Source: Curtobacterium ammoniigenes NBRC 101786 (GTDB lineage Bacteria > Actinomycetota > Actinomycetes > Actinomycetales > Microbacteriaceae). Taken from it: a stretch of 64,000 nt of DNA. The translations under genes and the position numbers were made by a program. The notes below the pieces were generated by a model. The model had not been told where the DNA came from, searched no databases, and saw only the letters and a list, made by a program, of their open reading frames with translations. This document shows, one piece after another, positions 44,349 through 58,032 of this stretch (positions are counted from its first letter, which is position 1; every line of letters starts with the position of its first letter). The stretch lies in NCBI RefSeq assembly GCF_001571045.1, contig NZ_BCSV01000002.1, positions 434,001 to 498,000 on the forward strand, in the 5' to 3' direction.

Positions 44349-44873
44349 ATGACGACCACGACCATCGCGCTCGATACCGCGCGCCCCACAGTTCAGGCTG
44401 GGGCGCGCGGTGTCGCGTTCGACGAGCGCGAGACCGTCCCTGCCTGGATGCGCGCAATCGGCGCCTTGCTGATCCTGGCCGGGGCGCTTCTGACCGCCGC
44501 GATCGTCGCGTGGCCGCGGAGCGCACCGGAGGTCTCCCTCCTGTTGCCGGCGCTGGCTGCGGTTGTCTGCGGCGTCGTGCTCGTGACCGCGCGCACCGGC
44601 CTGACCGTGCACGCCGATGCGGTCGTGGTGCACATCCGACCGTTCCCGTCTCGACGCATCGCGCTCGACCGGATCGTGACCGCCCGGGTCGCGGACTCGG
44701 CGGGCCTCGGCGCGCCGCATCTCGGGCCGTGGGGCCCCGGATCCCATCGGGTGCTGATGCTCTCCGACGGCGCGGGCCTGCACCTGTTCGACGACCGTGG
44801 GAGGAGCGTCTTCGTGCGGGTTGCGCACCCGGAGGACGCCATCCGTGCGCTTATACACGCATCCGGAGAATAA
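44349..44873 (+). CDS. Membrane protein with bPH-like domain, 174 aa
   Basis: Two membrane segments (about 34-54 and 61-79) follow a hydrophilic N-terminus; the C-terminal part (GLTVHADAVVVHIRPFPSRRIALDRI onward) resembles a bacterial PH-like domain. The function is unknown. TAACGT (44334-44339) nine bases upstream may be its -10. It lies just upstream of the rpoB leader. Confidence 0.7.
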   Translation: MTTTTIALDTARPTVQAGARGVAFDERETVPAWMRAIGALLILAGALLTAAIVAWPRSAPEVSLLLPALAAVVCGVVLVTARTGLTVHADAVVVHIRPFPSRRIALDRIVTARVADSAGLGAPHLGPWGPGSHRVLMLSDGAGLHLFDDRGRSVFVRVAHPEDAIRALIHASGE

Positions 44874-44887
44874 GGTCAAGCGGAGAC

Positions 44888-44916
44888 TGGACAGCAGCCG
44901 AACCGCGACCTATGAT
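44888..44916 (+). promoter_or_regulatory. rpoBC promoter
   Basis: -35 TGGACA (44888-44893), exactly 17 bp, then -10 TATGAT (44911-44916). The start site would be near 44922, giving a leader of about 360 nt to rpoB. Confidence 0.7.
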
Positions 44917-45254
44917 GAATGTTCGCGCTCCCTGGCATTCGTGTCGTCATATTGCGGTCGACGCAGCGCTCTTGCCCAACGTGATCGTCGCGAACGCGTT
45001 CCACCGGAACCTGTTCGTCGCGAGCGGCGTCGAGCAGTGCGTGCCCTGGTGAGCCTCCCGCATATCGCGGCGGGGGCTTCGCTCACCTGACCATCCCACA
45101 GCGCTCCGCTGACAGCACGTAACCCACAGGCAGGTTTCGCACCGTCCCCCGCCGGACAGCCATGTGCCCGTGCTCGTCGAAGGAGCGCCGCAGGAGAGTC
45201 AATCCGGGTTCGGTGAGCGATCAATCATCCACCTACATACTGTCCGTCAGTATC

Positions 45255-45268
45255 GGCCCCGCGGGGCC
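45255..45268 (+). promoter_or_regulatory. Palindrome before the rpoB ribosome site
   Basis: GGCCCCGCGGGGCC is a perfect 14-bp palindrome ending 4 nt before GGAGG (45273-45277). In RNA it could form a short GC hairpin near the ribosome site. Confidence 0.6.
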
Positions 45269-45285
45269 TACCGGAGGTCAAACCC

Positions 45286-48200
45286 TTGGCTGCTGCGCCC
45301 AACGCATCCACCAACACCCCCAAGAACGGACGCGCACACCAGCGTCTCTCGTTCGCCAAGATCAAGGACACCCTCACGGTTCCGGATCTGCTCGCCCTCC
45401 AGACGGAGAGCTTCGACTGGCTCGTCGGCAACGACGCCTGGAAGGCTCGGCTCGCCGAGGCCCAGGAGCAGGGCCGGACGGACATCGCCCTCCACTCGGG
45501 CCTCGACGAGATCTTCGAAGAGATCTCTCCGATCGAGGACCTCGGCGAGACGATGCAGCTCTCGTTCACCGCACCGGAGCTCGAAGACCCCAAGTACTCG
45601 ATCGACGAGTGCAAGGAGCGCGGCAAGACCTACGCGGCGCCGCTCTACGTGAACGCCGAGTTCATGAACCACATGACGGGTGAGATCAAGACCCAGACCG
45701 TGTTCATGGGCGACTTCCCGCTCATGACCGAGCGCGGCACGTTCATCATCAACGGCACCGAGCGCGTCGTCGTCTCGCAGCTCGTCCGTTCGCCGGGCGT
45801 GTACTTCGAGCGCGCCCAGGAGAAGACCTCCGATAAGGACATCTACTCCGCACGCGTCATCCCGTCGCGTGGTGCCTGGCTCGAGTTCGAGATCGACAAG
45901 CGCGACCAGGTGGGCGTGCGCATCGACCGCAAGCGCAAGCAGTCCGTCACCGTCTTCCTCAAGGCGCTCGGCCTGACGAGCGAGGAGATCCTCGACGAGT
46001 TCCAGGGCTTCGCCTCCATCGAGTCCACTCTTGAAAAGGACGCCATCCTCACCAAGGAAGAGGCGCTCAAGGACATCTACCGCAAGCTCCGTCCGGGCGA
46101 GCAGGTCGCCGCCGAGGCCGCGCGTGCACTCCTCGACAACTTCTACTTCAACCCGAAGCGCTACGACCTCGCGAAGGTCGGTCGCTACAAGATCAACCGC
46201 AAGCTCGGCATCGACGCGCCCCTGTCCGACTCCGTGCTCACGGTCCAGGACATCGTCGCCACGATCAAGTACCTGGTCTCGCTGCACGCCGAGCGCACCA
46301 CCATCAACGGTGTCCGCGACGGCAAGCCGGTCGAGCTCCGCCTCGACGTCGATGACATCGACCACTTCGGCAACCGTCGTATTCGCGCGGTCGGCGAGCT
46401 CATCCAGAACCAGGTGCGCACCGGTCTGTCCCGCATGGAGCGCGTCGTCCGCGAGCGCATGACCACGCAGGACATCGAGGCGATCACCCCGCAGACCCTG
46501 ATCAACGTGCGTCCCGTCGTGGCCGCGATCAAGGAGTTCTTCGGAACATCGCAGCTGTCCCAGTTCATGGACCAGAACAACCCGCTCGCCGGTCTGACGC
46601 ACAAGCGTCGTCTTTCGGCGCTCGGCCCTGGTGGTCTGTCCCGTGAGCGTGCCGGTGTCGAGGTCCGCGACGTCCACCCGTCGCACTACGGCCGCATGTG
46701 CCCGATCGAGACCCCGGAAGGCCCGAACATCGGTCTGATCGGCTCGCTCGCCTCGTTCGCGCGGATCAACTCGTTCGGGTTCATCGAGACGCCGTACCGT
46801 CGCGTGGTCGACGGCCAGGTGACGACGCAGATCGACTACCTCACCGCCTCCGAAGAGGACGACTACGTCGTTGCGCAGGCGAACGCCCCGCTCACCGACG
46901 ACTTCCGCTTCGCCGACGATAAGGTGCTCGTCCGGATCAAGGGCGGCGAGGTCGAGCTCGTCGACAAGGCCGAGGTCGACTACATGGACGTCTCGCCGCG
47001 CCAGATGGTCTCCGTCGCGACGTCGCTCATCCCGTTCCTCGAGCACGATGACGCGAACCGCGCACTCATGGGTGCGAACATGCAGCGCCAGGCCGTGCCG
47101 CTCCTCCGTTCCGAGTCGCCGCTCGTCGGCACCGGCATGGAGGGGTACACCGCGATCGACGCCGGTGACGTGGTCACCGCCGACGCCGCGGGTGTGGTGG
47201 CAGAGGTCTCCGCCGACGCGGTCACCGTGCAGCTCGACGAGGGCGGCACGCAGACCTACTACCTGCGCAAGTTCGACCGCTCGAACCAGGGCACCAGCTA
47301 CAACCACCGCGTGATCGTCAACGCCGGCGACCGGATCGAGGTCGGCGAGGTCATCGCCGACGGTCCCGCCACCGAGAACGGCGAGCTCGCGCTCGGCAAG
47401 AACCTGCTCGTCGCGTTCATGCCGTGGGAGGGGTACAACTACGAGGACGCGATGATCCTGTCGCAGAACCTCGTGAAGGACGACACGCTCTCCTCGATCC
47501 ACATCGAGGAGTACGAGGTCGACGCCCGCGACACGAAGCTGGGCAAGGAAGAGATCACCCGCGACCTGCCGAACGTCAGCCCGGACCTCCTGGCCGACCT
47601 CGACGAGCGCGGCATCATCCGCATCGGCGCCGAGGTTCGCCCCGGCGACATCCTCGTCGGCAAGGTCACACCGAAGGGTGAGACCGAGCTCTCCGCCGAG
47701 GAGCGCCTGCTCCGCGCCATCTTCAACGAGAAGTCGCGCGAAGTCCGCGACACCTCGCTCAAGGTGCCGCACGGTGAAGAGGGCACGATCATCGGCGTCA
47801 AGGTGTTCGACGCGCAGGACGGCGACGACGAGCTCGGTTCCGGTGTGAACCAGCGCGTGGTCGTGTACATCGCCCAGAAGCGGAAGATCACCGCCGGTGA
47901 CAAGCTCGCCGGTCGTCACGGCAACAAGGGCGTCATCTCGACGATCCTGCCGGTCGAGGACATGCCGTTCCTCGCGGATGGCACCCCGGTCGACATCGTC
48001 CTGAACCCGCTGGGCGTCCCCGGTCGCATGAACTTCGGCCAGGTCCTCGAGATCCACCTCGGATGGCTTGCGAAGCAGGGCTGGAACGTCGAGGGCATCC
48101 AGGACTGGGCCGCGAACCTCCCGGAGGCGGCGCACAGCGCGGCTCCCGGCACGAAGGTCGCGACCCCGGTGTTCGACGGCGCGGCGGAGCGCGAGATCGA

Positions 48201-48777
48201 GGGTCTCCTCGACTCGACCCTCCCGAACCGCGACGGCGAGCGGCTCATCGGATCCTCCGGCAAGGCGCAGCTCTTCGACGGCCGCTCCGGCGAACCGTTC
48301 CCCGAGCCCGTGTCGGTCGGCTACATGTACATCCTGAAGCTGCACCACCTGGTCGACGACAAGATCCACGCCCGCTCGACCGGTCCGTACTCGATGATCA
48401 CCCAGCAGCCGCTCGGTGGGAAGGCGCAGTTCGGTGGACAGCGCTTCGGTGAGATGGAGGTGTGGGCCCTCGAGGCCTACGGCGCCGCGTACGCCCTCCA
48501 GGAGCTCCTGACGATCAAGTCCGACGACATCCTCGGCCGCGTGAAGGTCTACGAGGCGATCGTCAAGGGCGAGAACATCCAGGAGCCCGGCATCCCGGAG
48601 AGCTTCAAGGTCCTCATGAAGGAGATGCAGTCGCTCTGCCTGAACGTCGAGGTCCTCTCGGCCGACGGTCAGACGGTCAGCCTCCGCGACACGGACGACG
48701 AGGTCTTCCGTGCCGCCGAAGAGCTCGGCATCAACATCTCCTCGCGGTTCGAGTCGTCCACGATCGACGACATCTGA
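45286..48777 (+). CDS. rpoB: DNA-directed RNA polymerase subunit beta
   Basis: An 1163-residue beta subunit, normal for actinobacteria. It starts at TTG 45286 with GGAGG 8 nt upstream. The rifampicin-binding cluster is wild type: [27 protein letters not shown], with Asp429, His439 and Ser444 equivalent to E. coli 516, 526 and 531. The C-terminal clamp segments ([17 protein letters not shown], then [12 protein letters not shown]) are intact. It ends 43 bp before rpoC and is co-transcribed. Confidence 0.99.
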   Translation: MAAAPNASTNTPKNGRAHQRLSFAKIKDTLTVPDLLALQTESFDWLVGNDAWKARLAEAQEQGRTDIALHSGLDEIFEEISPIEDLGETMQLSFTAPELEDPKYSIDECKERGKTYAAPLYVNAEFMNHMTGEIKTQTVFMGDFPLMTERGTFIINGTERVVVSQLVRSPGVYFERAQEKTSDKDIYSARVIPSRGAWLEFEIDKRDQVGVRIDRKRKQSVTVFLKALGLTSEEILDEFQGFASIESTLEKDAILTKEEALKDIYRKLRPGEQVAAEAARALLDNFYFNPKRYDLAKVGRYKINRKLGIDAPLSDSVLTVQDIVATIKYLVSLHAERTTINGVRDGKPVELRLDVDDIDHFGNRRIRAVGELIQNQVRTGLSRMERVVRERMTTQDIEAITPQTLINVRPVVAAIKEFFGTSQLSQFMDQNNPLAGLTHKRRLSALGPGGLSRERAGVEVRDVHPSHYGRMCPIETPEGPNIGLIGSLASFARINSFGFIETPYRRVVDGQVTTQIDYLTASEEDDYVVAQANAPLTDDFRFADDKVLVRIKGGEVELVDKAEVDYMDVSPRQMVSVATSLIPFLEHDDANRALMGANMQRQAVPLLRSESPLVGTGMEGYTAIDAGDVVTADAAGVVAEVSADAVTVQLDEGGTQTYYLRKFDRSNQGTSYNHRVIVNAGDRIEVGEVIADGPATENGELALGKNLLVAFMPWEGYNYEDAMILSQNLVKDDTLSSIHIEEYEVDARDTKLGKEEITRDLPNVSPDLLADLDERGIIRIGAEVRPGDILVGKVTPKGETELSAEERLLRAIFNEKSREVRDTSLKVPHGEEGTIIGVKVFDAQDGDDELGSGVNQRVVVYIAQKRKITAGDKLAGRHGNKGVISTILPVEDMPFLADGTPVDIVLNPLGVPGRMNFGQVLEIHLGWLAKQGWNVEGIQDWAANLPEAAHSAAPGTKVATPVFDGAAEREIEGLLDSTLPNRDGERLIGSSGKAQLFDGRSGEPFPEPVSVGYMYILKLHHLVDDKIHARSTGPYSMITQQPLGGKAQFGGQRFGEMEVWALEAYGAAYALQELLTIKSDDILGRVKVYEAIVKGENIQEPGIPESFKVLMKEMQSLCLNVEVLSADGQTVSLRDTDDEVFRAAEELGINISSRFESSTIDDI

Positions 48778-48820
48778 TCCCGCCCGTACATCGACGTCAT
48801 TTCAGCAAGAGAGAAGAACA

Positions 48821-52702
<3,882 letters not shown>

Positions 52703-52727
52703 GCCGACTGACTCCTGTCAGACGACC

Positions 52728-52774
52728 AACGGAAACGGCCCTCGCACCACGCGGTGCGGGGGCCGTTTCCCGTT
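52728..52774 (+). terminator. rpoBC terminator
   Basis: A near-perfect stem of about 21 bp (52728-52748 with 52753-52774, one bulge) and a 4-nt loop begin 26 nt after the rpoC stop, followed by a modest T-containing stretch. Confidence 0.9.
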
Positions 52775-52854
52775 GTTGCAGGCGTCGCGCCGGACCAGGG
52801 GGAGCCTCCCGATCGGCACGCGGGCCGTCGCCGGGATTGGAGGCGCCGTCCGGG

Positions 52855-53256
52855 TCAGCTGGTGCCCGCGCGACCGGCGCCGGAATCGCGGCCGGTGCTC
52901 GGACCGCCCTCGTCGACGAGCGAATAGAGGCCGAGGACGTTCCCGTCGGGGTCGCGCACGTCGAACTCGTCGACCTCGCCCGGAACGTGTTCGATCGGCC
53001 CCACGTCGATCCCGAGCGCGGCGATCCGTGCGCGCTGCGCGGCGACGTCGTCGACGCCGAAACGGACGGTGACCGGGTTGTCGTCGGCGTGCGGATCCTC
53101 GTACAGCTGGATCCAGATCCCGGCGACCTCGTACTCTGCGACGCCGTTGGACGGTTCGAGGTCCGGCTCGGCGCGTTCGAACACCGCGCCGTACCAGAGG
53201 CAGCTCGCTTCGAGGTCGGTGACGGGAAGTGCGATCGTCACGCTCGTGATGTCCAT
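52855..53256 (-). CDS. VOC (glyoxalase/bleomycin-resistance) family protein
   Basis: A 133-residue VOC protein: DITSVTIALPVTDLEASCLWYGAVF at the start, then VRFGVDDVAAQRARIAALG and FDVRDPDGNVLGLYSL. The pattern fits small glyoxalase-fold binding proteins or antibiotic-sequestering proteins; the metal ligands are not fully clear, so no activity is assigned. The last 18 residues are a Gly/Ser tail. It separates rpoBC from the pilus cluster. Confidence 0.88.
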   Translation of the reverse strand: MDITSVTIALPVTDLEASCLWYGAVFERAEPDLEPSNGVAEYEVAGIWIQLYEDPHADDNPVTVRFGVDDVAAQRARIAALGIDVGPIEHVPGEVDEFDVRDPDGNVLGLYSLVDEGGPSTGRDSGAGRAGTS

Positions 53257-53451
53257 GGCTTATCTTCCGTCACCGGCGACGGTCACGTCGAGAGGCCCGC
53301 GCCCGATCGGTGCAGCACGGACACCAGGTGCGCGATTCGTCCCTCATTCTGGGACTGCTTCCCTGATTGCCCCTCGGCTTAGCGTTGACCCGCATCCGTC
53401 AGCCGCGTCGCGCCCCGACGCGGGACGCAGAGACCGTGGAGGTGAGGGCGC
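53257..53451 (+). promoter_or_regulatory. Pilus operon upstream region
   Basis: 195 bp before pilB. TAGCGT (53380-53385) is a plausible -10 with a poor -35. A GC hairpin, CCGCGTCG (53403-53410) with CGACGCGG (53416-53423), lies in the presumed leader, and GGAGG (53438-53442) is the pilB ribosome site. Confidence 0.45.
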
Positions 53452-55122
53452 GTGGCAACCCTGTCGGAGATCCTCATTCTCAATGGCGCGCTGCCGATCG
53501 AGCATCTCGACACGCTCACCGGCGACGAAGACGTCGACGAGCGCGCCATCCGGGCCCTCGTCGAGCAGGGCGTCGTCAGCGAGTCGCAGTTCGTGACTGC
53601 CCGGGCGGCGTCGAACAACTCGAAAGTCGTGCCGCTCACCGACTACCCCGTGGACGGGACAGCCGTCTCGATGCTGCCGGCAGCGCTGTGCCGCCGTCAT
53701 GGCGTGCTCGGTGTCGGTTTCGAGGGCGAGGCGCTCGTGCTCGCCATGGTGAACCCGGCGAACGTGCTCGCACTCGACGACGCGCGCACCGCCTCCGGAC
53801 GGATCATCAAGCCGCTGCAGGTGGAGGAGCGCGACCTCGCCGCGGCGCTCGACCGATACCTGCGTGCGGACGACGAGCTGAACGACCTGACCACCTCCCT
53901 TGAGGAAGAGGGCGCGGGGGCCGCTGAAGAGACCGTCGATATCGGCTCGAGCTCGATCGATGACGTGCCGATCGTCCGGTTCGTGAACCTGCTCGTCTCG
54001 CAGGCGATTCAGGACCACGCCTCCGACATCCACATCGAGCCGGCTGAGCACGAGGTGCGGGTGCGGTACCGCATCGACGGTGTGCTCCACGAGATGACGC
54101 CGGCGCCGAAGAACATCCAGAACGGCGTGATCTCGCGGCTCAAGATCATGAGCGACATCGACATCGCGGAGCGGCGCAAGCCGCAGGACGGTCGGATGTC
54201 GGTGCGGCACGGCGGCCGCCAGATCGACCTCCGCGTCGCAACCCTGCCGACGGTGTGGGGCGAGAAGGTCGTCATGCGAATCCTCGACAACACGAACACG
54301 TCGATGACGCTGAAGGACCTGAACCTCCTCGACCGGAACTTCGACGCGTACCAGCGGGCCTACTCGAAGCCGTACGGCATGATCCTCGTCACCGGACCGA
54401 CCGGGTCCGGCAAGTCGACGACGCTCTACACGACGCTGAACGCGGTCTCGAAGCCGGAGATCAACGTGATCACCGTCGAGGACCCGGTCGAGTACCGGAT
54501 GGCGGGCGTCAACCAGGTGCAGGTCAATCCGAAGGCGGGCTTGACGTTCGCCTCGGCGCTGCGGAGCATCCTCCGCTCCGACCCGGACGTGGTCCTGCTC
54601 GGTGAGATCCGCGACCACGAGACCGCACAGATCGCGATCGAAGCGTCGCTCACCGGCCACCTTGTCCTCTCGACGCTGCACACGAACGACGCGCCGTCCG
54701 CGATCACGCGGCTCACGGAGATGGACATCGAGCCGTTCCTCGTCGGGTCCGCGCTCGACTGCGTGGTCGCGCAACGTCTCGCGCGCAAGCTGTGCGACCG
54801 GTGCAAGTCGCCGTCGACGCAGAACGAGGACCAGCTGCGGTCGCTCGGATTCGTGACCGACCGCGACCCGTTCGTGCCCGAGGTGTTCGCGCCCGTCGGC
54901 TGCTCGGTGTGCTCCAACACCGGCTACCGGGGCCGCATCGCATTGCACGAGGTGATGACGGTGTCCGAGGAGATCGAACGCCTCGCCGTGGCACGCGCAT
55001 CGAGCGCTGAGATCGGCCGTGTGGCGCAGGAGCAGGGCATGCTCACGCTGCGTCAGGACGGGTGGGAAAAGGTCAAGCTCGGCATGACGAGCGTCGACGA
55101 GATCCTCCGCGTGGTCGCGTGA
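53452..55122 (+). CDS. pilB: Type IV pilus extension ATPase
   Basis: A 556-residue GspE/PilB ATPase that powers pilin polymerisation. An N-terminal MshEN-like region (about 1-140) is followed by Walker A GPTGSGKST (315-323), an Asp box, Walker B GEIRD (384-388) and a tetracysteine zinc site (Cys448, Cys451, Cys484, Cys487), the signature of PilB/GspE rather than PilT. MshEN domains can bind cyclic-di-GMP in other bacteria; whether this one does is unknown. GTG at 53452 follows GGAGG. It is the first gene of the pilus operon. Confidence 0.95.
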   Translation: MATLSEILILNGALPIEHLDTLTGDEDVDERAIRALVEQGVVSESQFVTARAASNNSKVVPLTDYPVDGTAVSMLPAALCRRHGVLGVGFEGEALVLAMVNPANVLALDDARTASGRIIKPLQVEERDLAAALDRYLRADDELNDLTTSLEEEGAGAAEETVDIGSSSIDDVPIVRFVNLLVSQAIQDHASDIHIEPAEHEVRVRYRIDGVLHEMTPAPKNIQNGVISRLKIMSDIDIAERRKPQDGRMSVRHGGRQIDLRVATLPTVWGEKVVMRILDNTNTSMTLKDLNLLDRNFDAYQRAYSKPYGMILVTGPTGSGKSTTLYTTLNAVSKPEINVITVEDPVEYRMAGVNQVQVNPKAGLTFASALRSILRSDPDVVLLGEIRDHETAQIAIEASLTGHLVLSTLHTNDAPSAITRLTEMDIEPFLVGSALDCVVAQRLARKLCDRCKSPSTQNEDQLRSLGFVTDRDPFVPEVFAPVGCSVCSNTGYRGRIALHEVMTVSEEIERLAVARASSAEIGRVAQEQGMLTLRQDGWEKVKLGMTSVDEILRVVA

Positions 55123-55162
55123 GCGCGGGCCGGAACCCGGGGAACGACAGGAAGACGAACTG

Positions 55163-56620
55163 ATGAGCGACGTGTACGACCTCTCGAACATCGGCGACGA
55201 GCCGGTCGCGGGCTGGCATCCCGGTGCGCCGGGCACCGAGATCGGGTCGCGTCGGGCGGCGCGCGCAGCGGCGCAGTCCGCATACGCCGCCCCCGCCGCT
55301 GCGCCCGTCTACGATCTGGAGGCCCCGCTCACCGCACCGACCTACGCGGAGCCCGTCGCGCCTCCCGCTGCGTACCCCGCCCCGGCGCCAGCACCGGCCG
55401 CGCCGGTGTCGCCCGCGGTGCCAGGCACGGCGCTCGGCTCCGACATCGCGTACACGCGTCACGCCCGCGAGGTCGCCGACCCCGACCTGATCCTCGCGCT
55501 CTCGCAGGTGATCTACCAGGGCGCATCCGACCTCCACGTGACGGCTGACGCGCCGCCGACGGTCCGTGTGGATGGTGCGCTTCGCCCTGCGGTGCCGGGA
55601 GGCCCGTGGTCGCGCAACAAGGTGATCGCCGCGTTGAAGACGCTGCTCACCGTCGAGCAGGCCGGCCAATTCGACCACGAGCAGGAGCTCGACTTCGCGT
55701 ACTCGCTGTCGGAGGATGCCCGGTTCCGCGTGAACTACTACCAGCAGCGCGGCAACTGGGGAGCCGCGTTCCGCATCATCCCGACCAAGATCAAGACGCT
55801 CCAGCAGCTCGGTATCCCCGACCACGTGGGTGACTTCGCGAAGCTGCCGCGTGGACTCGTGCTCGTGACCGGCCCGACGGGGTCCGGGAAGTCGACGACA
55901 CTCGCTGCGCTCATCGACCTCGTCAACGAGACGCGCGCCGACCACATCGTCACGGTCGAGGACCCGATCGAGTTCATGCACGATCACAAGCGCGCGATCA
56001 TCAATCAGCGCGAGGTCGGCGCCGACACGCACTCGTTCGCGAACGCACTGAAGCATGTGCTCCGGCAGGACCCGGACGTCATCCTCATCGGTGAGCTCCG
56101 TGACCTCGAGACGATCTCGGTCGCGCTGACTGCCGCGGAGACCGGCCACCTGGTGTTCGCGACCCTGCACACGCAGAGCGCGCCGGGGACGATCGACCGT
56201 GTGATCGACGTGTTCCCGCCGCACCAGCAGGGCCAGATCCGCACGCAGCTCGCATCGACGCTGCAGGGTGTCGTCTGTCAGACGCTGGTGCCGAAGGCGA
56301 GCGGCATCGGCCGGACCGTCGCGACCGAGATCATGGTGACGACGCCCGCGATCGGGAACCTGATCCGCGAGGGCAAGACCTATCAGATCACGTCCGCGAT
56401 GCAGGCCGGTCGCGATCTCGGAATGCACACCATGGACCAGGATCTCGCCGACCTGGTGAACACGGGCACAATCACCCGACGTGCCGCGATGGAGAAGGTG
56501 CACGACGCCGAAGGGTTCGACCGCCTGGTCCAACGCGTCGAGTCACCGTCCGACCACTCGGCCGCGGCCATCGCCGCCTCGGGCATCGATTTCGGCGACA
56601 AGTTCTCCGGAGGGTACTGA
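55163..56620 (+). CDS. pilT: Type IV pilus retraction ATPase with N-terminal extension
   Basis: A 485-residue PilT-type ATPase. The core (about 107-485) has the PilT N-domain DPDLILALSQVIYQGASDLH, Walker A GPTGSGKST (237-245), Walker B GELRD (310-314), and an AIRNLIREGK-like helix (PAIGNLIREGKTYQ). PilT depolymerises pili and gives twitching motility. The first 105 residues are an Ala/Pro/Tyr-rich tail absent from Gram-negative PilT (about 345 residues). It lacks the zinc cysteines of PilB. It starts 40 bp after pilB and its stop overlaps pilC by 1 nt. Confidence 0.93.
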   Translation: MSDVYDLSNIGDEPVAGWHPGAPGTEIGSRRAARAAAQSAYAAPAAAPVYDLEAPLTAPTYAEPVAPPAAYPAPAPAPAAPVSPAVPGTALGSDIAYTRHAREVADPDLILALSQVIYQGASDLHVTADAPPTVRVDGALRPAVPGGPWSRNKVIAALKTLLTVEQAGQFDHEQELDFAYSLSEDARFRVNYYQQRGNWGAAFRIIPTKIKTLQQLGIPDHVGDFAKLPRGLVLVTGPTGSGKSTTLAALIDLVNETRADHIVTVEDPIEFMHDHKRAIINQREVGADTHSFANALKHVLRQDPDVILIGELRDLETISVALTAAETGHLVFATLHTQSAPGTIDRVIDVFPPHQQGQIRTQLASTLQGVVCQTLVPKASGIGRTVATEIMVTTPAIGNLIREGKTYQITSAMQAGRDLGMHTMDQDLADLVNTGTITRRAAMEKVHDAEGFDRLVQRVESPSDHSAAAIAASGIDFGDKFSGGY

Positions 56621-57849
56621 TGTCACTCGCATTCGACTACCGCGGCCGCGACACGGCCGGCAAGGTCGTCAAAGGGAGGCTCGACGCAGCCAGCGAGGGC
56701 GCTGCCGTTGCGCGCCTCCGCACGATGGGCGTCTCGCCGATCTCGCTGTCTGAGGCGAAGGCGGGAACCGGGCTCCAGACTGAGATCCACATCCCCGGGT
56801 TCGAGAAACGCGCGAGCCTGAAGGACCTGGCGATCATGGCGCGGCAGGCGTCGACGATGCTGTCGTCGGGGCTGTCCCTGCTGCGGGCGCTGTCGATCCT
56901 GGCCGACCAGACCGAGTCGAAGAAGCTGAAGGAGATCCTCGGGAAGGTCCGCGACGACGTCGAACGGGGCGTCTCCTTCTCGGAGGCTGTGGCCCAGTTC
57001 CCCGTGGACTTCCCGCCGATCATGATCAACATGATTCGCGCCGGCGAGGCGGGTGGGTTCCTCGATAAGGCGATGGACTCGATTGCGACGAACTTCGAGA
57101 AGGAGCACAAGCTCCGCTCGACCGTGAAGTCGGCCATGACCTATCCGGTGGTGGTGCTCATCATGTCGCTGGTGAGCGTCGTGGTGATGCTCATCTTCAT
57201 CGTGCCGATCTTCGCGAAGATGTTTGCCTCCCTCGGCAGCAAACTCCCGCTGCCGACGCAGCTCCTCGTCGATCTGTCGCACGCGATGGTGTATATCGGG
57301 CCGGTGCTTGCCGTCGGGATCTTCGTCGGCTGGCTCTGGTATCGATCAAATAAGAACACCGACCGGGTCCGAGGATTTCTCGACCCGTTGAAATTGAAAG
57401 TGCCGATCTTCGGGCAGCTCAATCGGAAGATCGTGATCGCCCGATTCGCACGAAACTTCTCGAACATGATCGGCGCCGGCGTGCCGATTCTGCAGGCGCT
57501 GCAGATCGTGGGTGAAGTCTCGAATAACTTTGTGGTGCAGAAGGCACTGGATCGGGTTGCTGAGTCCGTGCGAAAAGGCGAGTCGATCGCGGGCCCGCTG
57601 CAGCGCGAATCGGTGTTTCCGCAGATGGTGAGTCAAATGGTCGCCGTCGGTGAGGACGCCGGGTCGATGGAGATCATGCTTGAAAAGATCGCGGTCTTCT
57701 ACGACGACGAGGTCGAGGCGACGACGGAGGCGCTCACCTCGCTGATCGAGCCGCTGCTCATCAGCTTCCTGGGCGTCGTGGTCGGCGGCATGATCGTTGC
57801 TTTGTACCTGCCGATCTTCGATATCACCTCGGCGATCCAACAGCACTAG
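56620..57849 (+). CDS. pilC: Type IV pilus inner-membrane platform protein
   Basis: A 409-residue T2SSF-family protein, usual length. It has an N-terminal AFDYRGRDTAGKVVKGRLDA segment, two homologous cytoplasmic helical domains (about 70-190 and 275-395), and membrane segments near 172-195, 222-245 and 378-403. It anchors PilB and PilT at the membrane and passes pilins to the fibre. Its ATG shares one base with the pilT stop. The gap to pilA contains a structured leader. Confidence 0.95.
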   Translation: MSLAFDYRGRDTAGKVVKGRLDAASEGAAVARLRTMGVSPISLSEAKAGTGLQTEIHIPGFEKRASLKDLAIMARQASTMLSSGLSLLRALSILADQTESKKLKEILGKVRDDVERGVSFSEAVAQFPVDFPPIMINMIRAGEAGGFLDKAMDSIATNFEKEHKLRSTVKSAMTYPVVVLIMSLVSVVVMLIFIVPIFAKMFASLGSKLPLPTQLLVDLSHAMVYIGPVLAVGIFVGWLWYRSNKNTDRVRGFLDPLKLKVPIFGQLNRKIVIARFARNFSNMIGAGVPILQALQIVGEVSNNFVVQKALDRVAESVRKGESIAGPLQRESVFPQMVSQMVAVGEDAGSMEIMLEKIAVFYDDEVEATTEALTSLIEPLLISFLGVVVGGMIVALYLPIFDITSAIQQH

Positions 57850-57855
57850 CTGTCG

Positions 57856-57918
57856 CGAAAATGCCCCCTGAGCGGGGGTAGTTTGCCCCCAAAACCCCCC
57901 GGTTCTGGGGGCATTTCG
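57856..57918 (+). promoter_or_regulatory. Switch-like leader between pilC and pilA
   Basis: Two alternative folds are possible. Fold 1: hairpin CCCCC (57864-57868)/GGGGG (57874-57878) plus hairpin GCCCCC (57885-57890)/GGGGGC (57907-57912). Fold 2: CGAAAATGCCCCC (57856-57868) pairs with GGGGGCATTTCG (57907-57918), a 12-bp stem with one bulge. The two are mutually exclusive. It may attenuate read-through from pilC. Confidence 0.65.
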
Positions 57919-57936
57919 CTATCCGGATTACCCCCG

Positions 57937-57974
57937 TTCTCGGGATTCTGCCGAGAAAAGGGTGCCAATACGCT
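57937..57974 (+). promoter_or_regulatory. pilA promoter region
   Basis: TACGCT (57969-57974) fits a -10 with a 17-bp spacer to a weak -35 TTCTGC (57946-57951). A perfect 7-bp hairpin, TTCTCGG/CCGAGAA (57937-57957), overlaps the -35. A separate pilA promoter would explain high pilin output. Confidence 0.5.
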
Positions 57975-58032
57975 TGGTCTCGGCGGCGAGCAAGCCCCCA
58001 CACCCCAAACCACATTTCCCGAAGGAATGAAA

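Larger units (their letters stand above)
44874..45285 (+). other. 412-bp rpoBC leader region
   Basis: No convincing protein gene. It contains a near-consensus promoter (44888-44916), a 46-codon open frame starting right in its -10 (44912-45052) that is unlikely to be translated from that transcript, and a 14-bp palindrome before the rpoB ribosome site. No ribosomal protein genes precede rpoB here. Confidence 0.6.

Noticed and set aside
44912..45052. 46-codon open frame in the rpoBC leader
   Set aside because: Its ATG lies inside the predicted -10 of the promoter, so the main transcript would not include the start; no ribosome site and no similarity recognised.
45268..48369. A 1033-codon open frame on the minus strand opposite rpoB
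   Set aside because: It follows from the GC-rich third positions of rpoB, has no recognisable domain and is full of Arg/Asp/Val/Glu runs. rpoB itself is certain.
57864..57935. Guanine quadruplex on the minus strand before pilA
   Set aside because: Four G-tracts exist but two loops are about 17 and 30 nt, so a stable quadruplex is unlikely; the hairpin reading is preferred.
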